A stretch of 64,000 nt of DNA, from assembly GCA_031287575.1 (NCBI GenBank), contig JAITSV010000080.1:1-64000 (forward strand). The letters are read 5' to 3'. A program made the position numbers and the translations under genes. Positions 29,565 to 39,790 of the stretch are shown piece by piece. The notes below the pieces were generated by a model, which saw nothing but the letters and a program-made list of their open reading frames with translations, had not been told where the DNA came from and made no database searches. The number at the start of each line of letters is the position of its first letter. The stretch's first letter is position 1. Source of the stretch: Desulfovibrio sp. GTDB lineage: Bacteria; Desulfobacterota; Desulfovibrionia; Desulfovibrionales; Desulfovibrionaceae.

Positions 29565-31304
29565 TTATAAATTCAAAACAGTTTTATAGTTATCGACAGT
29601 GCACATTTTTATTCCAGACAGCATCTTCTCGTATGTTCTCTGCTTTGCAGCTGCAACTCCAAACAAATCGCTTCTCGTATCAATATTTTCCATTTCGTGC
29701 GCAGTCTTAAGCGTGTACGCTAGAATCTCATCAAGATATGAGTGCAGATTCGTAGTCAAGGTAAAGAGATACCTTTGCTCATCTGCATCATGTGTTATAT
29801 AATTCCTAGATATGTATATACGCTGCAAATGTATCCCGAGCCTTTCTTTGTGCTCACTGATAGTTTCTAATATTTTCTTTGGGCTTCCAAATTTATTGTT
29901 TAATATTTTTATTTTATACCTTACGATTGGATAGTCAGAAACACAATATGAAACAGAATCGCGAAGATCACCATACTCTTCGCAACATATAAACTTAGCA
30001 AAAGCATCTAGCCCGTATCTATCTGCCCCAAGCTTAAATGCAATAGCATCACAAACATCAGAGCAACTTTTTTTGAAAAAATCTGAATTGTATGTAAGCA
30101 CCTTTTTAGCGTACATCAACGAAAGCAAAGAACAAACATTCTGAACGTACTCTTCGATCTTGCTCTTCCCCCCCTTTGGCTTCGGAAGGAAAGCCTCTAC
30201 AGCTGTCCATAGAGTGGTAAACTTAATAGGAACACTATGTGTCTCTTGCGATATCCTGTGTAATTTTATGGCCTTCATAAAAGGAATAATTATATCATTC
30301 CGCCTGCTGTCGATATTTCCAATATAACTAAAACCATCAGTCGCACTGCGCAATAATGAAATATTGTCCGGGTCAGGAGCCTGAAGCAGCATGCGTACCT
30401 CACCCGTCACTTCATTCTTACAAACACACGTACCATCGACCTGAGACAATTCACTGTGTGTGTATAAACTATAAAAATCACAAAATAGGCCTACAAACTC
30501 CAGAGCAGTAAGCCGCCCAAAATAAGCGTCTTTCGCTTCAATGCCCCCAACCTGAACATACACATCAGGGCTCTTTACCCGCGGAATAAACTTATCCACG
30601 GTAAAACTCAGCACATCATGAGGCATTTCCGACAACGCCACCACAGACATTCTCCCTGGAACATTTCCAAGCTCTAAATATGAATCTGGTGCAGCGAAAT
30701 AATAAGTAAAATCACCTTCACTGCCATCAAATCGATCAAAAAACGACTCCAACACTGAGACAGGATCCACCGTAACACGACGCACAAATATGCTATTTAG
30801 TGCTGCAAAATACGTATATGTCCGATGGTATCCGCAATTTTCCGCTTCTATAGCAAAATCCATTGCTAATGACACAACAATATTACTATTTTCCGTATAA
30901 ATATTGTCCACAATTGATTTCTTAAGCAAAGAAAAAAGATTTTTCTCTAAAAACGACGAAGCAATTAACGCTTGAGCATATATTGCGTCATGACTTTTTT
31001 TACCTTTAATACATTCATGCAGCATCTGAAGTTCGCAAATATTCAAAGCCTTGACCCAGTCTTGAGTCAAAATTCTAGTGGATATTTCACTAAACACTGC
31101 ATTTATCGCTGACTCATGTATCGTCCCCTTGCGAATCCCATTAAAGATACTAATGAGCTCTCTCACATTTGAATGTATATTTGTTGACGGTGCCTTATGG
31201 CTATCAATTGTATTGCTATACAATGACTCAAGAAGAACCTGCCCAAATAATATAGAATTATACACTTCGACACTTGGCACACGATCTAATTTTACTTTTT
31301 TCAT
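29565..31304 (-). CDS. AT-rich protein with C-terminal HEPN-type RNase motif
   Basis: A 579-residue protein in strongly AT-rich DNA unlike both neighbours. The N-terminal half has no recognised domain. The C-terminal third has the pattern of Apea-like HEPN proteins: FTTLWTAVEAFLPK near 365, then a helical stretch, then RNYITH at 500-505, which is the R-X4-H motif of HEPN ribonucleases with Asn after the Arg. Such proteins, for example ApeA, act in anti-phage abortive defence. That role is inferred here. No antitoxin or partner gene is adjacent. Start ATG 31304 has GGGGTGAG directly upstream. Base composition and isolation suggest horizontal transfer. Confidence 0.7.
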   Translation of the reverse strand: MKKVKLDRVPSVEVYNSILFGQVLLESLYSNTIDSHKAPSTNIHSNVRELISIFNGIRKGTIHESAINAVFSEISTRILTQDWVKALNICELQMLHECIKGKKSHDAIYAQALIASSFLEKNLFSLLKKSIVDNIYTENSNIVVSLAMDFAIEAENCGYHRTYTYFAALNSIFVRRVTVDPVSVLESFFDRFDGSEGDFTYYFAAPDSYLELGNVPGRMSVVALSEMPHDVLSFTVDKFIPRVKSPDVYVQVGGIEAKDAYFGRLTALEFVGLFCDFYSLYTHSELSQVDGTCVCKNEVTGEVRMLLQAPDPDNISLLRSATDGFSYIGNIDSRRNDIIIPFMKAIKLHRISQETHSVPIKFTTLWTAVEAFLPKPKGGKSKIEEYVQNVCSLLSLMYAKKVLTYNSDFFKKSCSDVCDAIAFKLGADRYGLDAFAKFICCEEYGDLRDSVSYCVSDYPIVRYKIKILNNKFGSPKKILETISEHKERLGIHLQRIYISRNYITHDADEQRYLFTLTTNLHSYLDEILAYTLKTAHEMENIDTRSDLFGVAAAKQRTYEKMLSGIKMCTVDNYKTVLNL

Positions 31305-31361
31305 CTCACCCCCCGCATGGTTCCAGCAATAATTTTAGCATACAAGGTTAAAAACAAACTC

Positions 31362-32081
31362 CTACCCCGCCCGAAACGTGCCGCTCTTGCCGCCGGACTT
31401 GAACACCAGGCGGCAGTCGCGCAGCACGATATCCTTCTGCACGGCCTTGCACATGTCGTAGATGGTCAGCCCGGCCACCTGCGCGGCGACCATGGCTTCC
31501 ATTTCCACGCCGGTCTGGCCGGTGGTGCGCACTTCCGCCTCCAGTTCGATGGAGGGGGGTGCATCCACCACGGTAAAGCGCACATCCGCGTAGCTGATGG
31601 CCAGCGGATGGCACATGGGGATCAGTTCCGCCGTGCGCTTGGCGGCCATGATGCCCGCGATCTTGGCGGTGGTCAGCACGTCGCCCTTGGGCAGGGCGCG
31701 GCGCTTCAGCAGGTCCAGGGTGTTTTCGTTCACCTCCACCACGGCCCGCACGATGGCGGTGCGCTGGGTGGGGGCTTTGGCGCCCACGTCCACCATGGTC
31801 ACGCTGCCGTCCTCGGTCATGTGGCTGAAGGCGGCCTCCGCATCGCCGGACTCGGACACGGATTTGCCAAGTCCGCCGGTGCATTCCAGCGCGGATGCCG
31901 CGCCGCACCCGCAGCCGCACCCGCAGCCGCACCCGGTGTTGGGCAGGTCCGGGCCGTCCTCGTCATAGTCGAGGGGGTCGAGGGGGTCGAGGGGGTCGAG
32001 GGGGCCGGGCATATCGTCAAGCCGGACGGCGGGCGCGCCGCTTTCGGGGGAGTCGGGCGTTTTGGGCGTATCGGAAGACAT
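31362..32081 (-). CDS. moaC: Cyclic pyranopterin monophosphate synthase with Gly-Cys-rich N-terminal extension
   Basis: Converts the GTP-derived cyclic intermediate to cyclic pyranopterin monophosphate in molybdenum/tungsten cofactor synthesis. The core begins near residue 87 ([13 protein letters not shown]) and has the active-site phrase [12 protein letters not shown] (Cys157, His158) and the KAVQKD lysines. An extension of about 85 residues precedes it, unlike the usual MoaC of about 160 residues. It contains three LDP repeats and then five Cys alternating with Gly at 51-59. The start ATG 32081 is set by AGGAGG eight to nine bases upstream, so the extension is probably translated. The Cys run could bind metal; that is speculation. 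Confidence 0.9.
   Translation of the reverse strand: MSSDTPKTPDSPESGAPAVRLDDMPGPLDPLDPLDPLDYDEDGPDLPNTGCGCGCGCGCGAASALECTGGLGKSVSESGDAEAAFSHMTEDGSVTMVDVGAKAPTQRTAIVRAVVEVNENTLDLLKRRALPKGDVLTTAKIAGIMAAKRTAELIPMCHPLAISYADVRFTVVDAPPSIELEAEVRTTGQTGVEMEAMVAAQVAGLTIYDMCKAVQKDIVLRDCRLVFKSGGKSGTFRAG
31902..32006. repeat. Two tandem repeats inside the moaC extension
   Basis: A 12-bp unit (CCGCACCCGCAG) recurs from 31903 to 31935 and encodes the Gly-Cys run. A 9-bp unit (GAGGGGGTC) occurs four times at 31971-32006 and encodes the LDP repeats. Both keep the reading frame when units are gained or lost. Confidence 0.9.
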
Positions 32082-32183
32082 GGGGATAACCTCCTGCCGG
32101 GCGTGAAACAGGACAAAGGGATGGCGCTGGCGCGGCCCCGCGCTGGCGGTTCCATCCTTCTTGGCTGTAGCCCAAAACAGGAC

Positions 32184-32202
32184 GGACGCCAATGCGGCGT
32201 CC
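32184..32202 (-). terminator. Small hairpin downstream of the GGDEF-EAL gene
   Basis: GGACGCC pairs with GGCGTCC around five bases. On the minus strand GTCCTGTTTTGGG follows. It could end the three-gene operon before moaC, though weakly. Confidence 0.4.
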
Positions 32203-32266
32203 GGCGGAAGGGCGCGGGACTCGGGAATGGCCCGCCAGGCATGGAAAGCCCCCAGCGCGGGCAGCG

Positions 32267-32330
32267 GGACTGGGCCGAGACTGGGCCGGGACTGGGACTG
32301 GGCTGATACTGGGCTGATACTGGGCCAAGA
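32267..32330. repeat. GACTGGGCC-type degenerate tandem repeats
   Basis: Non-coding copies of GACTGGG with trailing GCC or GCTGATACT recur seven times between the GGDEF-EAL gene and moaC; GGGCTGATACT is repeated twice perfectly. Nothing else is visible in the gap 32082-32397 except the small hairpin. Confidence 0.7.
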
Positions 32331-32397
32331 CGGCGCGCGCCGGGCTGAACCCGGCGGGGCGGCCCCGAACGGCATGCCCCGGCGCACCCTGCGGGGT

Positions 32398-35340
32398 CTA
32401 CCGCTCCACGTCCCTGGGCACCAGCCGCATCCCCCTGCGGCACAGGGCCAGAATGTCGTCGGCGGGCAGGGGGCGGCCAAGGCAGTAGCCTTGCAGATAG
32501 TCCACGCCCATGCCGCGCAGGGCGGAAAGCTGGGCCGCCGTTTCCACGCCCTCGGCCACCGTGGCCAGACGCAGACTGCGGGCCAGCCCCAGGATGGTTT
32601 CCACGATTTCCAGGCTGCCGCCTTCGTCCAGCAGTTCCTGCACGAAGGTGCGGTCTATCTTCAGGGCGTGGATGGGCATGCGCGCCAGGTACTGCAACGA
32701 CGAATACCCGGTGCCGAAGTCGTCCAGCGAAACGCGCACCCCAAGGGCGCGCAGGGTGCACAGCATGGCGTTGCCGCGCTCGTAGTTCTGCATCAGCGAA
32801 GTTTCGGTAATCTCCACTTCCAGCGCGTCCGGGGGCACGTCGTAGGCGTTCAGGCACGCGGCGATGTGGCTGATGGTCTCGTCGCTGTTCAGGCAGCGCG
32901 ACGAAATGTTCACCGCCACCGGCAGGGTCAGCCCCTCCAGCCGCCACGCGGCATGCTGGGCGCAGGCCATTTCCACCACCAGCCGGGTTATCTCGCGGAT
33001 GGAGTTGGAGCTTTCCGCCACGGGGATGAACACGGAAGGCGGGGCCACCACCGCGCCGTCGCGCTCCCAGCGCAGCAGCGCCTCCACCTTGCGCACCCGC
33101 AGGGTGCGCGCGTCGGCGATGGGCTGGTACACCAGCCGGAATTCGCGCCCGGCGATGGCCGCCTTGATTTCCTGGTCCATGCGGTAGCGCCGGGTGAATT
33201 CCAGGCACTGTTCCTCGCAGAACACGGCAATGGCGTTCTTGCCCATGTCCTTCGCGCGGTACATGGCGATGTCCGCGCGCGACAGCAGGGCGTTGGCCGA
33301 ATCGCCGTCGTCGGGGTAGACCGAAACGCCGAAGCTGGCCGTGACCGAAAAGCCCATGCCGCCGTATTCGAACGGCTCGGCAAAGGTTTCGAACAGTCGC
33401 CGCATGATGCCGTCCAGATGGCTCTTGTCGCTGATGCCGCCCACCGCCGCCACGAATTCGTCGCCGCCCAGCCGTCCCAGGATGTCGCCGGGCCGCAGGG
33501 CCGCGCGCAGCCGCCGGGCCACGTCGCACAGCAACTGGTCGCCGGTGGCGTGGTCGTACGAATCGTTGATGAACTTGAAGCCATCCATGTCGATGAACAC
33601 CACGGCCAGCTTCTGGCCGCGCACGGAGGCCTTGGCGATGGCCTCGCGCAGCAGTTCGAAGATGTGCTTGCGATTGGGCAGGCCGGTCAGGTCGTCATGG
33701 TTGGCCTGATGGGTGATCTGCGCCTCCTTCTGCTTGATGTCGGTGATGTCCGAGAACACCCCCACGCAGTTCAGGATCACCCCGCCCTCGTCGCGGATGG
33801 ACACCAGGCTCAGCCATTGCGGAATCTGCCAGCCGCCGCTGTGCGGTCCGCGCGTCTCGCCGATCCACGAGCCGTGCTCCAGCATCTCGTCCCACACGCT
33901 GCGCGTGCCGCCCACGGGCACCATGCCCAGGGCCGGGGACAGGCGCCCCACCATGGACTGCGCGTCCACGCCGGTGATGCGCTCGAAGGCCGGGTTGACG
34001 GCCACCACCGTGCCCGCGCTGTCGGTGATGAAAATGCCCTCCACCGCGTGGGTGAACACCTCGCCCATCAGGTGCAGCTTGGCGTTGGCGTCGCACAGCT
34101 GAGCGGTTCGATCGCGCACGCGGCGCTCCAACTCGCGGTGGACCTCGTTCAATTCACGCTGCGAGGCCTCCAGCAGGTCGAGCATGCCGTTGAAGGCGTT
34201 GGCCAGCCCCTCCAGTTCATCGCCGGTGTCGATCTGGATGCGCTGGCCCATGTTGCCGGGGCCGATGGAACGCACCCAGCCGGACAGGCGCAGCACGGTG
34301 CGGGTCACCGTGCGTGACAGCAGCAGCGCCGTGCCCAGGGCCACCAGCATGGCCGTGGCCGTCAGCGCCCCGATGTGCCACCACGCGGCGCGCTGCTCCG
34401 CCCTGTACCCGTCCAGGGCAAGGCCCACGGCCACGGTGCAGATGGAAATGCCCGCCCGCTCCACGGGCAGCAGGTGGTGGTACACTTCCGGCCCGTCGGC
34501 GGACCCGTTTGCGGACGGGCCGGGGGACGCGTCCCGAGATGCGCCGGGTGACCCGCCACGGGGGTCCGAAGCGGCCACGTCCGTGGGTTTGCGGGATTGG
34601 GGAGGATTGGGGGATCTGGCGGTGCCCGGCGCGTCCAGGGCACCCGCCTGCCCGGTCATGCCGCCCAGCCACTGGCCGTTCCAGTCGGACGCCGGGCCGT
34701 CCAGACCGGGGGGCAGCCCCCGGCGGAAGCCGCTGGTCGGTCCCGTCTGGGCGGCAGCACCGGTCGAGGCGTGCGATGCCGCCCGAAAGCCCCAGCCGTC
34801 GCGCCGGAATACCAGCGACGACCCGTCCACGCGGGTGACCACGATGTATTCCAGCCCCGGCTGCCGTTGCAGCACGCCGGTGCAGTGATCGACAAGGGCC
34901 GCGTAGTCTTCCGCCGCCAGGGCGCTGGCAGCCACTTCCGCCACCGACGAGGCCAGCTTGTCGGCCTGCGATTCCATGCCCCGGCGCAGCACCCCCTGCT
35001 GATAGGGAATGATCATGCCAAGAATGGCCGCAATGATCACCATCCCTGCCACAAAGGCCAGCCAGCCAGCCTTGAAGGCAATGCCGAACCCGCGACGCTG
35101 CGGACCGGGCGGACCGGACTGGCGGGGCGAACCGGACGAACGGGCCGCGTCCCGCAGGTCGGACGGCTTCGACAGTTCCGGCGATTCCGACCACTCCGCC
35201 GCCGGAGTGGCCAGCCCGGATGCAGATAGTTGACCGGACGGTTCTGGCTGACCGGACGAGCCGATGCCGGGGGTGCGCCCCGCGTCGGCAAATGGGCCGG
35301 CAGCCGCCGGTGCGAACGGGGAAGGACCTGTCAGGGACAT
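32398..35340 (-). CDS. Membrane sensor with HAMP, PAS, GGDEF and EAL domains
   Basis: A 980-residue c-di-GMP enzyme. A Pro/Ser-rich cytoplasmic leader precedes the first membrane segment at about 91-113. The periplasmic loop to about 317 includes a low-complexity Pro/Gly stretch. A second segment lies at about 318-342, followed by HAMP (to about 390), a coiled coil, a PAS domain (about 428-545), GGDEF and [17 protein letters not shown] (near 622) and VEALLRW (near 752) with [10 protein letters not shown] and KIDRTFV are intact, so both cyclase and phosphodiesterase activities are possible. It is the last gene of an operon; its start ATG 35340 follows the PhnD-like stop by two bases, suggesting that protein feeds the sensor. 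Confidence 0.9.
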   Translation of the reverse strand: MSLTGPSPFAPAAAGPFADAGRTPGIGSSGQPEPSGQLSASGLATPAAEWSESPELSKPSDLRDAARSSGSPRQSGPPGPQRRGFGIAFKAGWLAFVAGMVIIAAILGMIIPYQQGVLRRGMESQADKLASSVAEVAASALAAEDYAALVDHCTGVLQRQPGLEYIVVTRVDGSSLVFRRDGWGFRAASHASTGAAAQTGPTSGFRRGLPPGLDGPASDWNGQWLGGMTGQAGALDAPGTARSPNPPQSRKPTDVAASDPRGGSPGASRDASPGPSANGSADGPEVYHHLLPVERAGISICTVAVGLALDGYRAEQRAAWWHIGALTATAMLVALGTALLLSRTVTRTVLRLSGWVRSIGPGNMGQRIQIDTGDELEGLANAFNGMLDLLEASQRELNEVHRELERRVRDRTAQLCDANAKLHLMGEVFTHAVEGIFITDSAGTVVAVNPAFERITGVDAQSMVGRLSPALGMVPVGGTRSVWDEMLEHGSWIGETRGPHSGGWQIPQWLSLVSIRDEGGVILNCVGVFSDITDIKQKEAQITHQANHDDLTGLPNRKHIFELLREAIAKASVRGQKLAVVFIDMDGFKFINDSYDHATGDQLLCDVARRLRAALRPGDILGRLGGDEFVAAVGGISDKSHLDGIMRRLFETFAEPFEYGGMGFSVTASFGVSVYPDDGDSANALLSRADIAMYRAKDMGKNAIAVFCEEQCLEFTRRYRMDQEIKAAIAGREFRLVYQPIADARTLRVRKVEALLRWERDGAVVAPPSVFIPVAESSNSIREITRLVVEMACAQHAAWRLEGLTLPVAVNISSRCLNSDETISHIAACLNAYDVPPDALEVEITETSLMQNYERGNAMLCTLRALGVRVSLDDFGTGYSSLQYLARMPIHALKIDRTFVQELLDEGGSLEIVETILGLARSLRLATVAEGVETAAQLSALRGMGVDYLQGYCLGRPLPADDILALCRRGMRLVPRDVER

Positions 35341-35342
35341 GC

Positions 35343-36365
35343 TTATGGCTCCACCAGGCGGCGCGCGGGTTCGATGGCCTCTGGCCGGAACGGCGCGATG
35401 CCGTCCAGTTGCAGCAACAGCAACATCTGCCTGCCCCACGGGTTGTCCGAAAGCCCCAGGCCAAGTTCCGCGTAACGCGGCGCCAGCGATGGGTCCACCG
35501 ACGGCGCGAGGCACATCACGAAATCTATGAGCGGCTGCGAAACGGCAATGCGCTCCATCCGTGCCTCGATCTGGGGGTTCAACTCGGACATGGTGCGCAG
35601 TGACCGCTCGGTGACGATGCAGGCCGGGGCCTGGCCGAAGAATACCGGCAGCAGCACGCGCGAGGGCTGCACCTCGTAGTCCACCGACGTGAAGTGCCTG
35701 GCGGCCGGGGGCAGCCCCTGGTCGCGCAGCAGCCGGTCCAGCCAGCGCGCGGGCAGGCTTTCGTGCCCCACGGACATGGCCTGCACCAGCAGCCGCTTGC
35801 CGCGCAACTGCCCGATGCGGGTGATGCCCGAACCCTTGGGCACCATCAACACGTAGCGCTCGCCGAACTCCCCGTCGGTGACGGGCACGCCGAAGGGCTT
35901 CAGGTCCATCTCGCGCGACAGCAGCAGATAGTCCACGGTGGGCAGATGCACCACGTCCAGTTGGCCCGCCAGCAGGGCCTCGCGGATTTCGGCCCGCGAG
36001 CCGAAGGCCGACAGATGCACGCCAAGGCCCCGCTCCGTCTCCACATAGCGGCGCGCCCACAACTGCACGGCCAGGGCCACGTCCTTGCGGTCCACGCCGG
36101 GCAGGAAATACTCCACGTAGCCAAGGCGCAGTTCCGTCGGGGCGGCAGCCGCGGGCGCGGCGGGGGCCAAGGCCCACGACAGCATCAGCAGTGCCAGCAG
36201 TGTCGTCTGGGGGAGCAGGGAGAGCAGAGGCCGCAGTTTCCTGCCGGGCCTGGCGGAAGGGGCAGGCTGGACGGATCGCACGGACCGCACGGGCTGGGCA
36301 GATGGGCCGGGCAGACCGGACAGGCCGGGCGGGGCGAAAGGCTCAGGGCAGCGCACGGGCGCCAT
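35343..36365 (-). CDS. PhnD-like periplasmic substrate-binding protein
   Basis: A 340-residue protein of the phosphate/phosphite/phosphonate-binding (PhnD) type. After a Pro/Gly/Arg-rich N-terminal stretch coded by 9-bp repeats, LLSLLPQTTLLALLMLSWAL (about 45-64) is a signal sequence. The mature part starts ELRLGYVEYFLPGVDRKD. GQLDVVHLPTVDYLLLSREM and LVMVPKGSGI-type strands match the ligand-binding fold. No transporter genes are adjacent; instead it lies between an outer-membrane protein gene (23-base overlap) and a c-di-GMP sensor gene (two-base gap). A solute-sensing role for the sensor is therefore more likely than uptake. ATG 36365 is chosen because GGGGGGTGG lies just upstream. Confidence 0.78.
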   Translation of the reverse strand: MAPVRCPEPFAPPGLSGLPGPSAQPVRSVRSVQPAPSARPGRKLRPLLSLLPQTTLLALLMLSWALAPAAPAAAAPTELRLGYVEYFLPGVDRKDVALAVQLWARRYVETERGLGVHLSAFGSRAEIREALLAGQLDVVHLPTVDYLLLSREMDLKPFGVPVTDGEFGERYVLMVPKGSGITRIGQLRGKRLLVQAMSVGHESLPARWLDRLLRDQGLPPAARHFTSVDYEVQPSRVLLPVFFGQAPACIVTERSLRTMSELNPQIEARMERIAVSQPLIDFVMCLAPSVDPSLAPRYAELGLGLSDNPWGRQMLLLLQLDGIAPFRPEAIEPARRLVEP

Positions 36366-37962
36366 AGCCCACCCCCCGCAGGTGTTCGAGAATCTCCGTG
36401 CCCGCCACCAGGTTGCGCGCGGCGGCCGCCGCCTGCGCCTCGTACAGGGCGCGCAGGCGCGCCGCGCGCACCACGGCCTCGTAAATCTGGGTTTCCAGCA
36501 ATTCGCGGGTGTCCACCAGGCCTTCGCGGTAGGCGCGCTCGGTAAGGGCGCGGCTTTCCGTGGCCGCGGCCACGGTTTCGGCACCGATGGCCGCCTGCCG
36601 GGCCGCGCGGCGCTCTTGCAGCACCGCGTCCTTGACGCGCAGGGCCACGCCCTCGCGCAGCAGCACCCGCTGCTGGGCCAACTGGCGCAGCCTGGCGCGC
36701 ATTTCCTCCACCCGCGCCTGCGTGCGGAAGCCTTCGAACAGCGGCAACTCCACGGTCAGCCCCGCCGCGCCGTGGGTGCGTTCGCCTTCGGCCACCAGGC
36801 CGCCGTCGTAGGCGTTGGTCACCGTGGACAGGGTGCCGAACAACGAGACCACCGGCAGATATTCTCCGGTGGCGTCGTCCAGGCGGGCCTCCGCCGCGCG
36901 GACCCCGGCGTCGAAGCGGGCCAGGTCGAGGTTCAGGCGGTAGGCATCGGCCACGGCGCCATCCAGGTCGCCGGGCCCGGACGTGACGGGCAGTTCCGTG
37001 TCCGCCACCCGCACCTGGCCATCCCACGGCAGGCCCAGGGTGTTGGCCAAGGCGGATTCCGCCAGTTCCACGTTGGAATCCAGTTCGGCCAGCAGCGAGC
37101 GCACACCCAATACCCCAACCTGGGCGCGCAGCCAGTCGGTCTTGCGCACCCGCTGCGAGCCGCCCTTGTAGAAATGCTCCGCCACGTCGCGTGTGGCTTC
37201 CAACCGCTGCACCGTTTCCCCGCCCAGGTCGCGCAACGCCCGCGCCAGAACCACCCCGTAGTAGCGGGTGGTCACGTCGTGCACCAGTTGCAGGCTTGTC
37301 AGGCGCGCCTCTCGGGCGGCGGCATCGTGCCCTGCCACGGCCTCGCGCACGCGGGCTTCGCGGCGGCCTCCGTCGTACAGCAGAAGGCCCAGATCGGCCC
37401 GGAATTCACCGATGTCGCGGTCGGCAAGGCGGATGCGCCGCTCGGGCACGGTGGTGCGCATGGTCATGGGGCCGCCGCCCAGATCCACGGTATAGTTGAA
37501 GGAGTCTTCCGGGTAGACGAAGATCGGATCGCGGTCGAGACGGGTCTGGGTGGAAGACGCGGTGAGCTGCGGCCAGTAGGCCGAAAGGGCCTGACGGTGC
37601 TGGGCTTCCGCGATGGCCAGCCCCTCGCGCGCGGCGGCAGGCCCCGCATTGTTGCGCAGGGCCAGGGCGATGCATTGCGCAAGCCCCAGAGGCCGGGACG
37701 GAGGCTGCACGGATTGCGGATTGCGGGACCGCGACGCGGCGCACGGCGAGCACGCCGCATCACCCGCCAGCCCGGAAGGCGCGCCCTGCGCCAGCGCAGG
37801 GCCAGGGCCAAGGACGGCAAGGTACCACAGAACAGCCACAAGCAGCCCCGCGGCCAGCAGGGCCGCATGCCCGAAGCCGTGCGCCCCGTACCGCGCCTGT
37901 GCCTTACCCTTGCCGTGGATACGGCTTCGGGCGTGACGCGGGAACGGCTGGACTGAATGCAT
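36343..37962 (-). CDS. TolC-family outer membrane efflux/secretion protein
   Basis: A protein of about 539 residues. A hydrophobic signal (HAALLAAGLLVAVLWYLAVL) ends in ALAQG. Long Ala/Arg/Glu-rich helices with two TolC repeats follow (LGLAQCIALALRNN near 90 and a second half from about 310), including ELPLFEGFRTQARVEEM, typical of the OEP family. It should form a trimeric outer-membrane duct. It opens the operon with the PhnD-like and GGDEF-EAL genes; no membrane-fusion protein or ABC pump is adjacent, which is odd for TolC. The start at 37962 has AAGGAAG upstream; ATG 38007 would add 15 residues. CCCCCAT-type sites lie about 200-260 bases upstream. Confidence 0.87.
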   Translation of the reverse strand: MHSVQPFPRHARSRIHGKGKAQARYGAHGFGHAALLAAGLLVAVLWYLAVLGPGPALAQGAPSGLAGDAACSPCAASRSRNPQSVQPPSRPLGLAQCIALALRNNAGPAAAREGLAIAEAQHRQALSAYWPQLTASSTQTRLDRDPIFVYPEDSFNYTVDLGGGPMTMRTTVPERRIRLADRDIGEFRADLGLLLYDGGRREARVREAVAGHDAAAREARLTSLQLVHDVTTRYYGVVLARALRDLGGETVQRLEATRDVAEHFYKGGSQRVRKTDWLRAQVGVLGVRSLLAELDSNVELAESALANTLGLPWDGQVRVADTELPVTSGPGDLDGAVADAYRLNLDLARFDAGVRAAEARLDDATGEYLPVVSLFGTLSTVTNAYDGGLVAEGERTHGAAGLTVELPLFEGFRTQARVEEMRARLRQLAQQRVLLREGVALRVKDAVLQERRAARQAAIGAETVAAATESRALTERAYREGLVDTRELLETQIYEAVVRAARLRALYEAQAAAAARNLVAGTEILEHLRGVGYGARALP

Positions 37963-38157
37963 GTCGGGGTGCTTCCTTGCGGACACGAATGGGGTGCGGG
38001 CGGGCATGGCACTCCGGCGGCCGCGCCATACCGGTACGGGAACCCGGGGGGCCGCAGGACATGCGCCAGATTGCCCAAGTACGCGGATATCGTACGTTCC
38101 TGTTGGCTGTGTAGTGACACGGTCCCTTGCGGCCCGTCAAGATTCCGGGAGGGGCTT

Positions 38158-38222
38158 ATGGGGGTTTTATGGGTATTCCCCCATGCAAAGGTAGGTAAAT
38201 CCCCCATATTTGTGTGGGTGAT
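38158..38222. promoter_or_regulatory. Cluster of CCCCCAT half-sites, candidate operator
   Basis: ATGGGGG (38158-38164), ATGGG near 38169, CCCCCAT near 38178 and a 24-bp imperfect palindrome at 38199-38222 (ATCCCCCATAT with TGTGGGTGAT) lie upstream of the TolC-like operon. The palindrome matches the perfect site at 15067-15090 in length and in its left arm. Confidence 0.5.
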
Positions 38223-38259
38223 CAACCGACACGGCGCACAGCCCCCCCACCCAAACGAC

Positions 38260-38290
38260 GTCCGCCCCCGGCGGAACACCGGGGGCGGAC
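38260..38290 (-). terminator. Hairpin downstream of dnaJ
   Basis: GTCCGCCCCCGG pairs perfectly with CCGGGGGCGGAC around seven bases. It lies about 140 bases beyond the dnaJ stop; on the minus strand CGTCGTTTGGG follows. The rest of the gap 37963-38431 holds the operator cluster and no gene. Confidence 0.55.
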
Positions 38291-38431
38291 GAAACATGCG
38301 GCGGAAAGGGGCCTGCCGCACCGCAAGGTCATTGCGGAAGCGCGGACGGGAACTCGGGCGGGAGCCCAGGCAGGGTGATCAGGACACGAGAGCAGCAAGC
38401 CAGGAAGGACCCGGCCCGCTGCCACAAGCTC

Positions 38432-39556
38432 CTATTCCATGCCCATGGCCTTGCCGATCTTGCGCGCCACCTTCTTGACCTTCTCGAAGGGCTTGCCTTC
38501 TTCCAGCTTGGCGAACTCGCGCAGCAGTTCTTCCTGCTTCTTGGTCAGGCTCACGGGCGTCAGCACGCGCACCTCCACCAGCAGGTCGCCCTTCTGATGG
38601 TGGCCGAGGTAGGGCAGACCCTGGTCGGTCAGGCGGAACACCTCGCCGCTCTGGGTGCCCTTGGGAATTTCCAGGGTCACCGGGTCGTCCAGGGTGGGCA
38701 CCTCGATACGGTCGCCCAAGGCGGCCTGCACGAAGCTGACCTCGTGGGTGATCACCAGGTCCTGGCCCTGACGGCGGAAGGTCTTGTCCTGCTCCACGCT
38801 GACGACCACGTACAGGTCGCCGGGGGGGCCGCCGTGCAGGCCCGGCTCGCCCTCGCCGCGCAGGCGCAGGCGGTTGCCGGTATCCACCCCGGCGGGAATG
38901 CGCACGGCCAGTTCGCGCACCTGCTGGAGGATGCCCGAACCCTTGCACTTGGGGCAGGGGGTGGGGATGACCTGGCCTTCGCCCCGGCACACGGGGCACG
39001 GCACGGCGATCTGGAAGAAGCCCTGGCTCTGGCGGATCTGCCCGCTGCCGCCGCAGTGACGGCAGGTTTCGGGCTTGGTGCCCGCAGCCGCGCCGGAACC
39101 GTTGCACTCGTCACAGGCCACCTTCTTGGGCAGCCGCAGGGTGACTTCGTCGCCCTTGGCGGCCTGGCGGAAGGAGATGGACAGGTTGTAGCGCAGATCG
39201 GCCCCGGCCTGGGGACGCGGCCCGCGCATGCGCGACGAGCCGGTGGCAAAGCCGAAGAGATCGCCGAAGATGTCGCTGAAATGCGCGAACACGTCGTCGG
39301 CGTTGGCGAAACCGTGGCCGCCGCCGTTGCCGTTGAGGCCCGCGTGTCCGAAGCGGTCGTACCGCGCCCGCTTGTCGGCGTCGCGCAGCACGTCATAGGC
39401 CTCGGCGGCCTCCTTGAACATCTGTTCGGCCTCGGGATTGTCCGGGTTGCGGTCGGGATGGTACTGGAGCGCAAGCTTGCGATACTGCCGCTTGATCTCG
39501 TCCTCCGACGCGTCCCGGGCTACGCCGAGCACCTCGTAATAGTCACGCTGGCTCAT
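38432..39556 (-). CDS. dnaJ: Chaperone DnaJ
   Basis: Co-chaperone that stimulates DnaK ATPase and holds unfolded protein. The 374 residues show the J domain with HPD near 33-35, a Gly/Phe-rich stretch ([14 protein letters not shown]), and a zinc-finger region with four CxxCxGxG repeats ([32 protein letters not shown]), followed by the C-terminal substrate-binding domains. It is therefore a full type I DnaJ. It starts six bases after the rpoZ stop on the same strand, an unusual pairing since dnaK is not adjacent. No heat-shock operator is evident upstream of rpoZ. Confidence 0.96.
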   Translation of the reverse strand: MSQRDYYEVLGVARDASEDEIKRQYRKLALQYHPDRNPDNPEAEQMFKEAAEAYDVLRDADKRARYDRFGHAGLNGNGGGHGFANADDVFAHFSDIFGDLFGFATGSSRMRGPRPQAGADLRYNLSISFRQAAKGDEVTLRLPKKVACDECNGSGAAAGTKPETCRHCGGSGQIRQSQGFFQIAVPCPVCRGEGQVIPTPCPKCKGSGILQQVRELAVRIPAGVDTGNRLRLRGEGEPGLHGGPPGDLYVVVSVEQDKTFRRQGQDLVITHEVSFVQAALGDRIEVPTLDDPVTLEIPKGTQSGEVFRLTDQGLPYLGHHQKGDLLVEVRVLTPVSLTKKQEELLREFAKLEEGKPFEKVKKVARKIGKAMGME

Positions 39557-39562
39557 GGCTGG

Positions 39563-39790
39563 CTATTCGGCCCGGAAGTCTTCCTCGGTCTCCACGTAGC
39601 GCGCCTCTTCATCGGGCAGCACCTTGCCCGCGGCGATTTCGCGCAGGGCGGTTACCACTTCCTTGTTGCGCGAATCCACCAGCGCCTCGTACCCTTCACG
39701 GTACTGGTGCACGCGCTTGATGGCCATCTGCACGAGAAGGAAGCGGTTATCGACGCGTTCCTGGCAGTCTTCGACGGTAATGCGGGCCAT
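39563..39790 (-). CDS. rpoZ: RNA polymerase omega subunit
   Basis: A 75-residue subunit that helps assemble the beta' subunit of RNA polymerase. [26 protein letters not shown] is the classic omega start, and the ALREIAAGK stretch and acidic tail are typical. The ATG at 39790 is set by AAGGAGCTCCC; longer frames upstream carry no conserved residues. It is co-directional with dnaJ, six bases apart. Confidence 0.96.
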   Translation of the reverse strand: MARITVEDCQERVDNRFLLVQMAIKRVHQYREGYEALVDSRNKEVVTALREIAAGKVLPDEEARYVETEEDFRAE

